Part shown: piece by piece, positions 1 through 10,315 of the stretch
Layout: every line of letters begins with the position of its first letter
Position numbering within the stretch: position 1 is the first letter of the stretch
NCBI RefSeq assembly: GCF_022809125.1
Contig: NZ_JALGBI010000003.1
Location: 124,001-188,000, forward strand
Length of the DNA: 64,000 bases
Direction: 5' to 3'
From: Variovorax terrae
GTDB lineage: Bacteria > Pseudomonadota > Gammaproteobacteria > Burkholderiales > Burkholderiaceae_C
Position numbers and translations under genes: made by a program
Notes under the pieces: generated by a model
What the model saw: only the letters and a program-made list of their open reading frames with translations
Databases searched by the model: none
Told to the model about the DNA's origin: nothing

Positions 1-283
1 ACACATCGCGTTTGCGACTTTGTCCACTTCGCCTCTTCGGGCGAAGCAGGGTTCTCGGCAGCAGAACCCGCTAGTCAGGCCCTGTAATCGCGAGGGTTGC
101 GCCTTTGACGCGCAGATAGCCCCGATCTCCCTCCTACCTGCCCTTTCAGACACTGCTGCTGCGGTGTCATGCGACCTGCCCCTGTTGGGGATGTGGCCTG
201 AGCGGACAGCCCCGGAACCCCTGGCATTCGGGCGTGCCTTGTCTTTCTTCTTCGGATGGCGGCCAACCCGCCATCGTTCTGCA

Positions 284-532
284 TTGAATTTCATCAACAA
301 TACGATCTCCGTCGGCAAGTACCGCGTTTCGCCACTGTCCAGGCAACGGGAAGACGGCCTCTACGCCGCCAGCGTTTCCATCAGCAGCGGCCGCGGCAGC
401 GCGTCCACCGACCGCGTCATGCGCTTCGGAGAGGCTTTTCACACCCAGGACGCAGCGCACCGGTACGCCAGCGAGCAGGGGCTGATCTGGGTGCTCGAAG
501 CCCAGCGCCCCGCAGGCGCGCGGCCGTCCTGA
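284..532 (+). CDS. small conserved-looking hypothetical protein
   Basis: A short protein of about 82 residues, not recognised as a named family. The part that looks genuinely coding runs from INNTISVGKYRV through DAAHRYASEQGLIWV, with a balanced amino-acid mix and a hydrophobic pattern suggesting a small beta-rich then helical fold. The frame is open further upstream (from base 20), but that stretch has low-quality composition. I chose a TTG at 284; no convincing ribosome-binding site is visible, so the start is uncertain. It lies 47 bases upstream of infA in the same direction and may share its transcript. The first 283 bases of the window show no supported gene. Confidence 0.45.
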   Translation: MNFINNTISVGKYRVSPLSRQREDGLYAASVSISSGRGSASTDRVMRFGEAFHTQDAAHRYASEQGLIWVLEAQRPAGARPS

Positions 533-579
533 GCGCCAGCCCCTGGCACCCCTTCATTTGAGTATTAACGGAGCACACG

Positions 580-837
580 ATGGCCAAAGAAGATCTGATT
601 GAAATGAGCGGCGTGGTGGCGGAAGTCCTGCCCGACTCCCGCTTCCGTGTGACACTGGACAACGGCCACCAGCTGGTGGCCTACACCGCCGGGCGGATGC
701 GCAAGCACCACATCCGCATCCTGGCGGGCGACAAGGTGTCGCTGGAGCTCTCCCCGTACGACCTGACCAAGGGACGCATCAAGTTCCGCCACATCGAGGG
801 CCGGAGCCAGGCGCCCGCCGTGCGCCGCACCCGCTGA
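580..837 (+). CDS. infA: translation initiation factor IF-1
   Basis: IF-1 is a one-domain S1/OB-fold protein that binds the ribosomal A site during initiation. The start [13 protein letters not shown], the central [14 protein letters not shown] and [13 protein letters not shown] match the family closely along its whole length. At 85 residues it is about 13 longer than the usual 72: the core ends at KFRHIEG and a basic tail [12 protein letters not shown] follows. A GGAG at 570-573 lies six bases before the ATG. It is not inside a ribosomal protein operon, so it is probably the second infA copy that many Burkholderiales carry, while the copy in the ribosomal cluster has the standard length. It is followed closely by a transglutaminase-like gene. 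Confidence 0.93.
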   Translation: MAKEDLIEMSGVVAEVLPDSRFRVTLDNGHQLVAYTAGRMRKHHIRILAGDKVSLELSPYDLTKGRIKFRHIEGRSQAPAVRRTR

Positions 838-847
838 GCGTTGCCCC

Positions 848-1720
848 ATGGTCCGCCTGCAGTTCTCGGTTGAGCTCGCCTACGAGGTCACCGCGCCCGG
901 CACGGACTTCGTTTTCAACATCGAGGCCGCGCGCACGCACCACCAGCGCGTGCTGGCGGAACACCTGAGCATCAGCCAGACGCTGGTGCCGCAGGCGCAC
1001 GTGGACCCGATCACGCACAACCGCTACCTGCGCCTGCAGGCGCACCCCGGCGCGCTGCGCGTGCGCTATGACGCGACGGTGGACCTGGCCCACCACGCGG
1101 TGGCCCCCGAACTGGTGGGCGAGGTGTGGGTGGCCAACCTGCCGGGCGCCGTCCTGCCCTACCTGTATCCGAGCCGCTACTGCGAGTCCGACCGGCTGCA
1201 GGGCTTTGCCCTGCAGCATTTCGGCGGCCTGTGGCAAGGCTACGGCCGCGTCATGGCCATCCGCGACTGGGTGGCCGGGCATGTGGCCTTCCGCTCGAAC
1301 ACCTCCGACAGCCACACCTCCGCGGTCGACACCCTGGCCGGGCGCGAAGGCGTGTGCCGCGACTTCGCGCACCTCATGATCGCGCTGTGCCGCGCCGTGA
1401 ACATCCCCGCCCGCTTCGCGACGGGCATCGACTACGGCGCCGACCCGGCACTGGGGCCAACCGACTTCCACGCCTATGTGGAAGCCTATCTCGGCAACCG
1501 CTGGTACATCTTCGATCCCTCGGGCACCGCCATTCCCATGGGCTTCGTCCGCTTCGCCACCGGCCGCGATGCGGCCGACGCGGCCTTTGCCACCATCTTC
1601 GGCCGGGTCGAGAGCCATGCACCGCGGATCCGCATCGACGCCGTGCCCGACGACGAAGGCCATCTGGTGCTGCCCCGGCACCGCGCCGAAGCGCTGTCCA
1701 CGGACGCGGGCGCCCACTGA
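848..1720 (+). CDS. transglutaminase-like cysteine protease family protein
   Basis: A 290-residue cytoplasmic protein of the bacterial transglutaminase-like superfamily. Residues 1-110 form the beta-rich N-terminal domain typical of these proteins. The catalytic domain follows, with Cys in GREGVCRDFAHLM (about residue 175), His in TDFHAYVEAY (about 210) and Asp in YIFDPSG (about 225), giving the expected Cys-His-Asp triad. Such proteins are often encoded with alpha-E or circularly permuted ATP-grasp genes, but none is present here. No signal peptide is visible. The gene begins 10 bases after infA ends, so co-transcription is likely. Peptidase or amidase activity is a family-level inference; the substrate is unknown. 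Confidence 0.85.
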   Translation: MVRLQFSVELAYEVTAPGTDFVFNIEAARTHHQRVLAEHLSISQTLVPQAHVDPITHNRYLRLQAHPGALRVRYDATVDLAHHAVAPELVGEVWVANLPGAVLPYLYPSRYCESDRLQGFALQHFGGLWQGYGRVMAIRDWVAGHVAFRSNTSDSHTSAVDTLAGREGVCRDFAHLMIALCRAVNIPARFATGIDYGADPALGPTDFHAYVEAYLGNRWYIFDPSGTAIPMGFVRFATGRDAADAAFATIFGRVESHAPRIRIDAVPDDEGHLVLPRHRAEALSTDAGAH

Positions 1721-1795
1721 GCCCCTTGGCGCAAAGAGGCATCACCCCGACACGCAAGAAGCGCATACTGTCGGCTTCAGGTCAAGAAAGCAGCC

Positions 1796-2017
1796 ATGGA
1801 TCAAACCTCGGTCTTCCGGCACCAGCAGTACGAACTGCTGTGCAGCGCCAAGGCCCTCGACGGTGGGACGTTCACCCCGGCACTGGTGATCGTCAAACAG
1901 GTCTGGCCCACCCGGCCGCGGCAGATCGCCGTCGACCGGTGCGACTTCCCGACCGCCGCGGAAGCCATCGATGCCGCCCAGAAACGCGGCATCGAATGGA
2001 TCGGGCACTACGGGTAG
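1796..2017 (+). CDS. small hypothetical protein (73 aa)
   Basis: This 73-residue protein begins MDQTSVFRHQQYELLCSA and ends with AAEAIDAAQKRGIEWIGHYG. It has no recognised domain. The pattern of two beta strands, a proline-rich turn and a C-terminal helix followed by W-I resembles the small protein at 284-532, which ends in a similar ASEQGLIWV segment, so both may belong to one small fold class. There is no signal peptide or membrane segment. It lies in the same direction as the transglutaminase-like gene and the following short gene. Function unknown. Confidence 0.6.
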   Translation: MDQTSVFRHQQYELLCSAKALDGGTFTPALVIVKQVWPTRPRQIAVDRCDFPTAAEAIDAAQKRGIEWIGHYG

Positions 2018-2078
2018 CCGGCGGACCCGCCGCGCGAGCGCAGCATGGATGGCCCGGCCAAGACGACTGGATGGCGCC

Positions 2079-2339
2079 ATGCCCAAACCCCTCCGGACCA
2101 AGGCGCAGCTGAGCCTGCTGCTGCAGGACTCGCTCGAGGCGCTGCCCGAAGTGATCGACTACCGCCGCCGCCATGCCGGCGCGGCCATCTACTTCGTCGG
2201 CCTGAACGCCACCCAGCGCGACACCCATGGCCGGAACTGGAACTGCCGGGACACCTGCGCCGAGTTCCCCCGGCCGCTCTCCCGGCCGGCCCGGCGGCAG
2301 CTCGACGCCTTGCGCGAGATGTATGACTTCAAGGCTTAG
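2079..2339 (+). CDS. small hypothetical protein (86 aa)
   Basis: A protein of 86 residues starting MPKPLRTKAQLSLLLQDS; the reading frame is open from 1971, but the upstream part is compositionally odd and 2079 is the better start. It contains two cysteines in NWNCRDTCAEF and a basic C-terminal segment PARRQLDALREMYDFKA. No known domain is recognised. The stop codon (2337-2339) overlaps, tail to tail, the stop codon of the convergent efflux gene (2336-2338), so there is no room for a terminator between them. Function unknown. Confidence 0.5.
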   Translation: MPKPLRTKAQLSLLLQDSLEALPEVIDYRRRHAGAAIYFVGLNATQRDTHGRNWNCRDTCAEFPRPLSRPARRQLDALREMYDFKA

Positions 2340-2776
2340 GCCGCCTGCCCCACGCCGCCCGACGCCGAGGCCGGCAGACCGAACACGCGGTCGAACGCCC
2401 AGCTGAACACGAAGGTGTAGATCAGGAAGAACACCACCAGCCCCAGGTCCATCACCAGGGCCTGCCACAGGCTCACGTTCAGCCACCAGGCGATCAGCGG
2501 CACCAGGAACAGCACCAGCCCGCCCTCGAAGCCGATGGCGTGCGCCACGCGCCGGCCCAGGCTGCGCCCGCGCACCGCCTGCCGGGCCTCCCAGGCCTCG
2601 AACAGGTGGTTGAACACCAGGTTCCAGGCCACGGCCACGGCCGAAGCCGCCGCCGACAGCACGCTCGCATGGGCCACCCCCTGGCCCGAGGCCGCCGCCA
2701 GCGCCACGCTGCACACCGCGATCGCGATCGCCTCGTACAGCGCCACGTACACCACTTTGCGTTTGATCCCTTGCAC
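2336..2776 (-). CDS. PACE-family multidrug/biguanide efflux protein (AceI-like)
   Basis: A 146-residue inner-membrane protein with four predicted transmembrane helices arranged as two tandem bacterial transmembrane pair domains. The first repeat contains YEAIAIAVCSVAL and AVAWNLVFNHLFEAWEAR. The second contains HAIGFEGGLVLFLVPLIAWWL and VFFLIYTFVFSWAFDRVFG. The WNxxFNxxFExWE and YTFxFxWxFD motifs are signatures of the proteobacterial antimicrobial compound efflux (PACE) family, whose prototype AceI exports chlorhexidine and short-chain diamines using the proton gradient. It is divergent from a LysR gene, matching the usual aceI-aceR arrangement, so induction by the transported compound through that regulator is likely. 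Confidence 0.9.
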   Translation of the reverse strand: MQGIKRKVVYVALYEAIAIAVCSVALAAASGQGVAHASVLSAAASAVAVAWNLVFNHLFEAWEARQAVRGRSLGRRVAHAIGFEGGLVLFLVPLIAWWLNVSLWQALVMDLGLVVFFLIYTFVFSWAFDRVFGLPASASGGVGQAA

Positions 2777-2836
2777 GGCTGTTGTCCTTTCAAAACCGTA
2801 AAAACGAATGACTTGAGGTGACTGTATGGCTAATAA

Positions 2837-2878
2837 TCTGATACATAAAGTCAGATACTTTCAGTTTTTCTGATAAAT
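2837..2878. promoter_or_regulatory. candidate LysR operator between efflux gene and regulator
   Basis: The A+T-rich divergent spacer holds an inverted repeat TCTGA-N9-TCAGA at 2837-2855, and three spaced copies of a TCWGATAMWT-like word beginning at 2837, 2851 and 2869. The last copy overlaps the LysR start codon. This fits autoregulation plus control of the efflux gene, but it is inferred only from symmetry and position. Confidence 0.45.
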
Positions 2879-3776
2879 GAGCCTCAACAGCGACGACGTC
2901 GAACTGTTTCTCGCCGTGCTCGACCACGGCTCGTTCTCCGCCGCGGCGCGCGCGCTGCGGCGCGTGCCCTCGGCCGTGAGCATGGCCATCGCCCAGATCG
3001 AAGCCGAGCTCGACCTGCCTCTGTTCGATCGCAGCGGCCGCGAGCCGCGCCCCACCGAGGCCGCCCGCGCGCTGGAGCCGCAGGCCCGGCTGCTGGCCGG
3101 CCAGCTCCGGCAGCTAAGGGCCGAGGCGCTGGCGCTGACGCAGGGGCTGGAGACGCGGCTGGCGCTGGCCATCGCGCCCGAGCTGCTGTCGGCGCCCTGG
3201 AGCGAGCCGCTGGCCGCGCTGGCGCAGGACTACCCGCTGCTCGAGGTGGAGGTGCTGGTGGCGCCGCAGGCCGACGCGCTGCGCCTGCTGCACGAGGGCT
3301 GCGTGCAGCTCGCGCTGGTGTTCGAGCGCCCGAGCCTGGATGGCCGGGAGGATTTCCAGGAGCTCGGCAGCGAGACGCTGGTGGCGGTGATGGCGCCCAC
3401 GCACCCGCTGCTGCAGACCACGGCCGTGCTGGGCGCCGAGCACCTGACCACCACGCGCCAGGTGGTGGTGGCCGGCCGCGACATCGGCCAGACCGACCCG
3501 CGCTTCGTGTTCTCGCGCCAGCACTGGCGCACCGACAACCACATCGCCGCGCTCAGCCTGATCCGTGCCGGGCTGGGCTGGGGCTGGCTGCCGCGCGGCC
3601 TGGTGCAGCCGCACATCGCGGCCGGCACGCTGGTGGAGATTCCGCTGAAGAACCTGACCAACCAGCTCGAACTCTGGGTTGACGTGGTGTGGTCCAAGGA
3701 GCGGCCGCTGGGGCTGGCGGCGCGGCGCTTCATCGAGCACATGAAGGCCGGCCGGCCGGACCCGGCGCCCGGTTGA
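2877..3776 (+). CDS. LysR-family transcriptional regulator (efflux-linked)
   Basis: A 299-residue LysR-type regulator. The N-terminal winged helix-turn-helix (residues 1-60) reads MSLNSDDVELFLAVLDHGSF, followed by AAARALRRVPSAVSMAIAQI. The C-terminal periplasmic-binding-like effector domain spans about 88-290. It is divergent from the PACE efflux gene with a 100-base spacer carrying repeated operator-like words, so it most likely senses a toxic amine or biguanide and activates efflux, as AceR does. The end of the gene faces metH-type gene 3807-4853 across a 30-base spacer with a perfect 8-bp hairpin. Confidence 0.9.
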   Translation: MSLNSDDVELFLAVLDHGSFSAAARALRRVPSAVSMAIAQIEAELDLPLFDRSGREPRPTEAARALEPQARLLAGQLRQLRAEALALTQGLETRLALAIAPELLSAPWSEPLAALAQDYPLLEVEVLVAPQADALRLLHEGCVQLALVFERPSLDGREDFQELGSETLVAVMAPTHPLLQTTAVLGAEHLTTTRQVVVAGRDIGQTDPRFVFSRQHWRTDNHIAALSLIRAGLGWGWLPRGLVQPHIAAGTLVEIPLKNLTNQLELWVDVVWSKERPLGLAARRFIEHMKAGRPDPAPG

Positions 3777-3781
3777 GCGAG

Positions 3782-3802
3782 CCGCCGGCTGAGCGCCGGC
3801 GG
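3782..3802. terminator. hairpin between convergent genes
   Basis: CCGCCGGC (3782-3789) pairs perfectly with GCCGGCGG (3795-3802) around a five-base loop, in the 30-base gap between two convergent genes. There is no T tract on either side, so it is a possible but atypical bidirectional terminator. Confidence 0.4.
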
Positions 3803-3806
3803 GCGG

Positions 3807-4853
<1,047 letters not shown>

Positions 4854-4901
4854 GGTCCCCGTATTGTAGGAAGCCCCGCTTTTCCCCGGACAATAGAGGG
4901 C
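4854..4901. promoter_or_regulatory. 48-bp bidirectional promoter region
   Basis: The short divergent spacer between the homocysteine methyltransferase and rhodanese genes contains TATTGT (4862-4867) and its inverted copy ACAATA (4890-4895). These could act as opposed -10 elements for the two genes. Inference from position only. Confidence 0.35.
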
Positions 4902-5294
4902 ATGAAGAACCTGCTCCCCCCAGAGGCCTGGGCCCTGATCCAGCAGCAGCCCGACGCCTTGTTCGTGGACGTGCGCATGGAGATCGAATCGTTGTACGTG
5001 GGCCGCCCGCCCGGCGTGGAGAACATCCCCTGGTACGAATACCCGGACCTGACGCCCGACCCGGCGGCCTTCGCCAGGGCCGTCGAGCGCGAGGCCGGCC
5101 GCAAGGACCGCACCGTGGTGCTGATCTGCCGCAGCGGCAAGCGCACCACCGACGCGGGCCGGGCGCTCGAGGCCGCCGGCTTCACCGACGTGGTGAACGT
5201 GGTGCACGGCTTCGAGGGCGACCTGGACCACGGCTTTCACCGCTCCACCGTCAACGGCTGGCGCCACGACGGGCTTCCCTGGGAGCAAATGTAA
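4902..5294 (+). CDS. rhodanese-like sulfurtransferase domain protein
   Basis: A 130-residue single-domain rhodanese. The active-site loop is CRSGKRT (about residue 75), carrying the catalytic cysteine that forms a persulfide, with preceding strand TVVLI and the family signature DVR at the end of the first strand ([10 protein letters not shown]). The C-terminal segment [13 protein letters not shown]…[12 protein letters not shown] is common in proteobacterial single-domain rhodaneses. No signal peptide, so it is likely cytoplasmic. It is divergent from the methionine synthase module, which hints at sulfur metabolism, but the sulfur acceptor is unknown. The 3' end is followed four bases later by a family 1 repeat. 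Confidence 0.88.
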   Translation: MKNLLPPEAWALIQQQPDALFVDVRMEIESLYVGRPPGVENIPWYEYPDLTPDPAAFARAVEREAGRKDRTVVLICRSGKRTTDAGRALEAAGFTDVVNVVHGFEGDLDHGFHRSTVNGWRHDGLPWEQM

Positions 5295-5297
5295 GTC

Positions 5298-5354
5298 AAA
5301 TCGGCCAAATGTCCGCGTCCCGCGGTCGTTTTCAGCTATTAAATTCATAGCATT

Positions 5355-5356
<2 letters not shown>
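5298..5356. repeat. family 1 interspersed repeat, copy A
   Basis: Copy A fills the gap between the rhodanese gene and recQ. It runs from the tail (AAATCGGCCAAATGTCC) to the head (AGCTATTAAATTCATAGCA). The same layout, in either orientation, recurs near 18.6, 27.2, 30.4, 34.4, 40.5, 50.9 and 58.7 kb. The recQ start codon lies at the head-side edge. Confidence 0.75.
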
Positions 5357-7286
<1,930 letters not shown>

Positions 7287-7316
7287 GAACGCAGCCCGCC
7301 CCGCGGTGGCGATTCA

Positions 7317-8321
7317 TCAGAAGCTGTGCCGGACTCCCAGCTCGACGCCGGTGCGTTTGGTACTGTCGTTGAAACGGACGTTGGCATAGTTGCCATACAA
7401 GGTGGTGCGCTTGGACAGCGGGTAGAAATAACCGGTCGACCACTTGCGATCATGCTGGCTCCCGTTGGCCAACGTGTAGCGTTCGATCAGCCCGCGCAGC
7501 TCGCCCCCGCCCAGCACCGCCGTGAAGCCCAGCAGGAGGTTGCTTTCCTTGTTGCCCAGGCGCTTGCCGCTGACATAGGAGAACATGGGCTTGATGAAGC
7601 CGAAGTTGTACCAGGCGCCGATGGGCGTGGAGTAGTGGCGGTCGTTCCAGCGCTGGTGTGCAATGCCCGCGTAGAACGGGCCGCTGGTGTAGGTGAGGCT
7701 GCCGCCTTTGGAGTCCGCCGTGCCGGGCGTTTCGGACAGGGCGTACTGGGCCCGCGCCTGAAAACCGCCGAGCACCGGCGACGCATAGGTGATGCTGTTG
7801 CTGGACTTGAAGCTGTAGAAGTCCTGGGGGGCGGCCGGCAGTCCCGCCGGCGCCGGCGCTCCTGTCGGGTTGACGCGCAGATACGACCAGGGGCCGGCCT
7901 GGCCCATGGTGTCGCCCTGCCATGGATCGAAATCCAGGGTGATGTACAGCGCGGGCTGGTCGATGCGGCCGAAGTCGATGCGCCCATAGGCGGGATTGGA
8001 GATCCCGACGGTGGAGCGTCCATCGAAGTAGGTGAGCGCAGCGGTTCCGTCATCCCCGTTGAAGGTCGCATCCAGGAAGACGTGGCCACGCCATCCGCCG
8101 CCCAGATCCTCGTCGACCCGGATGCCCCAGCGGTTGCGCGATGCGGGCACCATCAGCAGGGCGTCGTTGGTCGACATGCCGCCCGGCCCGGACTGGGTCG
8201 AGTTGCCTGCCGTCTTGCGCAGGCTCAGGTCGATGCGGCCGAAGATCGTCACGGACGATTGCGCCTGTGCGCAGCCGCAGACGGCCGCGAGAGCGAGCGG
8301 CGCAAGTTTCCAATTGTTCAT
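7317..8321 (-). CDS. outer-membrane porin, beta-proteobacterial OmpC-like type
   Basis: A 334-residue general porin forming a 16-stranded beta-barrel trimer in the outer membrane. The signal peptide MNNWKLAPLALAAVCGCAQA is followed by the first strand SSVTIFGRIDLSL. The barrel shows alternating strands, the conserved FGRID pattern twice, and the C-terminal Phe (ELGVRHSF) recognised by the Bam complex. A GAGGAGACAG ribosome-binding site precedes the ATG at 8321. It is the last gene of a minus-strand catabolic block. It has its own upstream spacer with a LysR-type box matching the one at the head of the block, suggesting the porin admits the substrate of that pathway. Confidence 0.93.
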   Translation of the reverse strand: MNNWKLAPLALAAVCGCAQAQSSVTIFGRIDLSLRKTAGNSTQSGPGGMSTNDALLMVPASRNRWGIRVDEDLGGGWRGHVFLDATFNGDDGTAALTYFDGRSTVGISNPAYGRIDFGRIDQPALYITLDFDPWQGDTMGQAGPWSYLRVNPTGAPAPAGLPAAPQDFYSFKSSNSITYASPVLGGFQARAQYALSETPGTADSKGGSLTYTSGPFYAGIAHQRWNDRHYSTPIGAWYNFGFIKPMFSYVSGKRLGNKESNLLLGFTAVLGGGELRGLIERYTLANGSQHDRKWSTGYFYPLSKRTTLYGNYANVRFNDSTKRTGVELGVRHSF

Positions 8322-8409
8322 GTCTGTCTCCTCGTTATGTAGCGTCATGGACGGGCGCCAGTCTGCGGCGCGGTGGCCCCTGCCGCAATCGCAAATCCCG
8401 GCTATCGGT

Positions 8410-8426
8410 TATGAGTGCCGCTCATG
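8410..8426. promoter_or_regulatory. LysR-type box upstream of porin
   Basis: TATGA-N7-TCATG, with a T-N11-A core TGAGTGCCGCTCA at 8412-8424. It lies about 90 bp upstream of the porin start and overlaps the stop codon of the preceding lyase gene (8422-8424). The half-sites match the dyad at 14201-14217, near the LysR gene of this cluster. Confidence 0.55.
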
Positions 8427-9312
8427 CGGCGCCCGGGCCTTCGGCTGCCGCGTAGCGCGCCTCGACCGATGTGTGGCGGCCGAGATCGAGAATGGTGTTC
8501 ATCTGCCCGAAGGTGACCTGGGGCGGGTAGGCCGCTTCATCGTCGGCGCGGTGCGCCGCCAGGTGCTGTTCGATCGCATGGGCGACGCTGAACAGCAGGG
8601 TCGGGTCGGTGACGATCCGAAAGCCGATGTCACGCACTTCGGCGCGGCTGAGGTAGGCCATGTGGTTCTCCTGGCCCCGCGAGTTGTTGCCCCAGGTCGC
8701 CACCTCCATGGCGCGCACGAAGCGGCGCATCTCGCCGACGTCCTGCAGCGCCTCCATGAAGACGATGTCGGCGCCCTCCGCCTGGAAGTCCAGGCAGCGC
8801 GCGAGCGCCTCCTCGAAGCCCAGCAGGCGCCGGGCGTCCGTGCGCGCGAGGATCACGATGTCGAGGCCGCTCTCGCGGCGCGCATCGACGGCGGCCCGGA
8901 TCTTCATGCGGGCTTCCTGCCGTGAAACCACGGCGCGCGGGCCGATGTGGCCACATCTCTTGGGTGTGATCTGGTCTTCCAGCAGCAGCCCGGCGGCGCC
9001 GGCGCGGGCGAATTCGGTGACCGTGCGCCGCGCGTTCATGGCGTTCCCATAACCCGTGTCCGCGTCCGCGATGAGCGGGAAGCCGGGCAACGGGCCGCAG
9101 ATGTCGCGCACCTGCGCTGCAACCTCGGTCTGGGTGCTGTAGCCGATGTCGGGAAGGCCCAGGCGCGAGGCGGACACCCCGTAGCCGCTGAGGAACGCCA
9201 GCGGGTAGCCCGCATGGGCGATCATCCGGGTGGACAGGGCGTCATAGCAGGCGGGGATGAAGTGTGTGTCGGGGCGTGCGAGCAGCTCCCGCAGACGGGT
9301 GACGGCGTTCAT
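8422..9312 (-). CDS. isocitrate lyase/PEP mutase superfamily enzyme
   Basis: A 296-residue TIM-barrel enzyme of the PEP mutase/isocitrate lyase superfamily. It has the metal-binding DADTGYGN (about residues 83-90), the catalytic loop Cys in PKRCGH (about 118) and the ARTDA strand. The superfamily includes 2-methylisocitrate lyase, oxaloacetate decarboxylase, dimethylmalate lyase and carboxyphosphonoenolpyruvate mutase. The KRCGH loop favours a C-C lyase acting on a 2,3-disubstituted malate or citrate-like acid. It is followed by the porin and preceded by a Bug receptor, so it probably performs a late carbon-splitting step of the local pathway. The exact substrate cannot be read from the sequence. 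Confidence 0.85.
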   Translation of the reverse strand: MNAVTRLRELLARPDTHFIPACYDALSTRMIAHAGYPLAFLSGYGVSASRLGLPDIGYSTQTEVAAQVRDICGPLPGFPLIADADTGYGNAMNARRTVTEFARAGAAGLLLEDQITPKRCGHIGPRAVVSRQEARMKIRAAVDARRESGLDIVILARTDARRLLGFEEALARCLDFQAEGADIVFMEALQDVGEMRRFVRAMEVATWGNNSRGQENHMAYLSRAEVRDIGFRIVTDPTLLFSVAHAIEQHLAAHRADDEAAYPPQVTFGQMNTILDLGRHTSVEARYAAAEGPGAA

Positions 9313-9325
9313 GGATTCTCCGGAT

Positions 9326-10288
9326 TCAGGGGGTGGCGGCGGTGAAGCCAATCGCCTTCACATGGGCGCGCATCGCGTGGTACTCGGACTTCAGGCGGCG
9401 CGTGAACGCCTCCGGGTTGAGGGGCAGGGACTCCATGCTGAACTTCGACAGAAACGCGCTGTCCCTGGCCAGTTCCTGGACCACGCCGGCAAGCCGTTCG
9501 GTCTGGGCGGCGGGTGTCTTGGCAGGCACCCAGACGCCGTTCATGTCCGTCATCACCAGGTCCGGGTAGCCCAGCTCGAGGAACGTCGGCACGTCCGGCA
9601 GGAAGACCGAGCGCTTGCGGCCCGAGGTCGCCAGGGCGCGCAGGCGGCCTTCCTTGTGGTTGCGCACCACGGCTTCGTTGAGCGCGCCGATGGTGGCGGG
9701 GATCTGGGCGCCCATCAGGTCCTGGAATGCGGCCGGCCCGCCGCGGTAGGGAACATGGTCGATCTGGGTCTTCGTGGCGCGTGCCAGCATGTAGCCCACG
9801 ATGTGCGGGCCCGAGCCGATGCCTCCGGTGCCGTAGCGCGCGACGCCCGGGTCCTTGCGTGCCAGCTCCAGGTACTGGGCGAAGGTCGCAGCGGGGAGCC
9901 CGGCATGCACCGTGAACACGTAGTCGAGGTCGCTGATCGCGCCCGCGGCAGAGAAGTCGCCGAAAGGATCGAACAGCGGCTTCGCAAAGGCATGAGGCAG
10001 GATGGTCATGACCGAGGCAGGCCCCAGCAGCATGGTCATGCCGTCGGCAGGCGCGGCCTTCACATACTGCAGCGCCACCAGTCCGCCGGCGCCCGGCCGG
10101 TTCTCGACGATGGCCGTCTCGGCATAGCCGGTCGACCGCAGGAGGTCGGCCAAGCGCCGGGCCAGCACATCGCCCTGTCCACCGGCCGCGAAACCCACCA
10201 CGATGCGCGCGGAGTTGCCCTGCGCCTCGCTGGTGAGTGGAGCGAAGGCGGCGGCCGCGGCCGCGCCGCAGAAATGTCTACGTTTCAT
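9326..10288 (-). CDS. Bug/TctC-family periplasmic solute receptor
   Basis: A 320-residue tripartite tricarboxylate transporter receptor-type protein. The N-terminus MKRRHFCGAAAAAAF has a twin-arginine-like motif ahead of a signal segment. It is followed by IVVGFAAGGQGDVLARRLA, the first binding loop of the family, and by VENRPGAGG, the second. The GTGGIGSGPHIVGYML segment and the DHVPYRGG motif are typical. No TctA or TctB membrane subunits are nearby, as for most Bug proteins in Burkholderiales. The gene sits between the PEP-mutase-type lyase and an amidohydrolase, in one minus-strand operon with short gaps. It probably binds the carboxylate substrate of this pathway; the ligand is unknown. 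Confidence 0.9.
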   Translation of the reverse strand: MKRRHFCGAAAAAAFAPLTSEAQGNSARIVVGFAAGGQGDVLARRLADLLRSTGYAETAIVENRPGAGGLVALQYVKAAPADGMTMLLGPASVMTILPHAFAKPLFDPFGDFSAAGAISDLDYVFTVHAGLPAATFAQYLELARKDPGVARYGTGGIGSGPHIVGYMLARATKTQIDHVPYRGGPAAFQDLMGAQIPATIGALNEAVVRNHKEGRLRALATSGRKRSVFLPDVPTFLELGYPDLVMTDMNGVWVPAKTPAAQTERLAGVVQELARDSAFLSKFSMESLPLNPEAFTRRLKSEYHAMRAHVKAIGFTAATP

Positions 10289-10315
10289 GTTGTGTTGTTT
10301 CCTCGAGGTGGCGGC

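Noticed and set aside
1..283. A gene extending through the start of the window (open frame from base 20)
   Set aside because: The first 88 or so codons have low-quality composition and no domain; only the part from about 284 looks coding.
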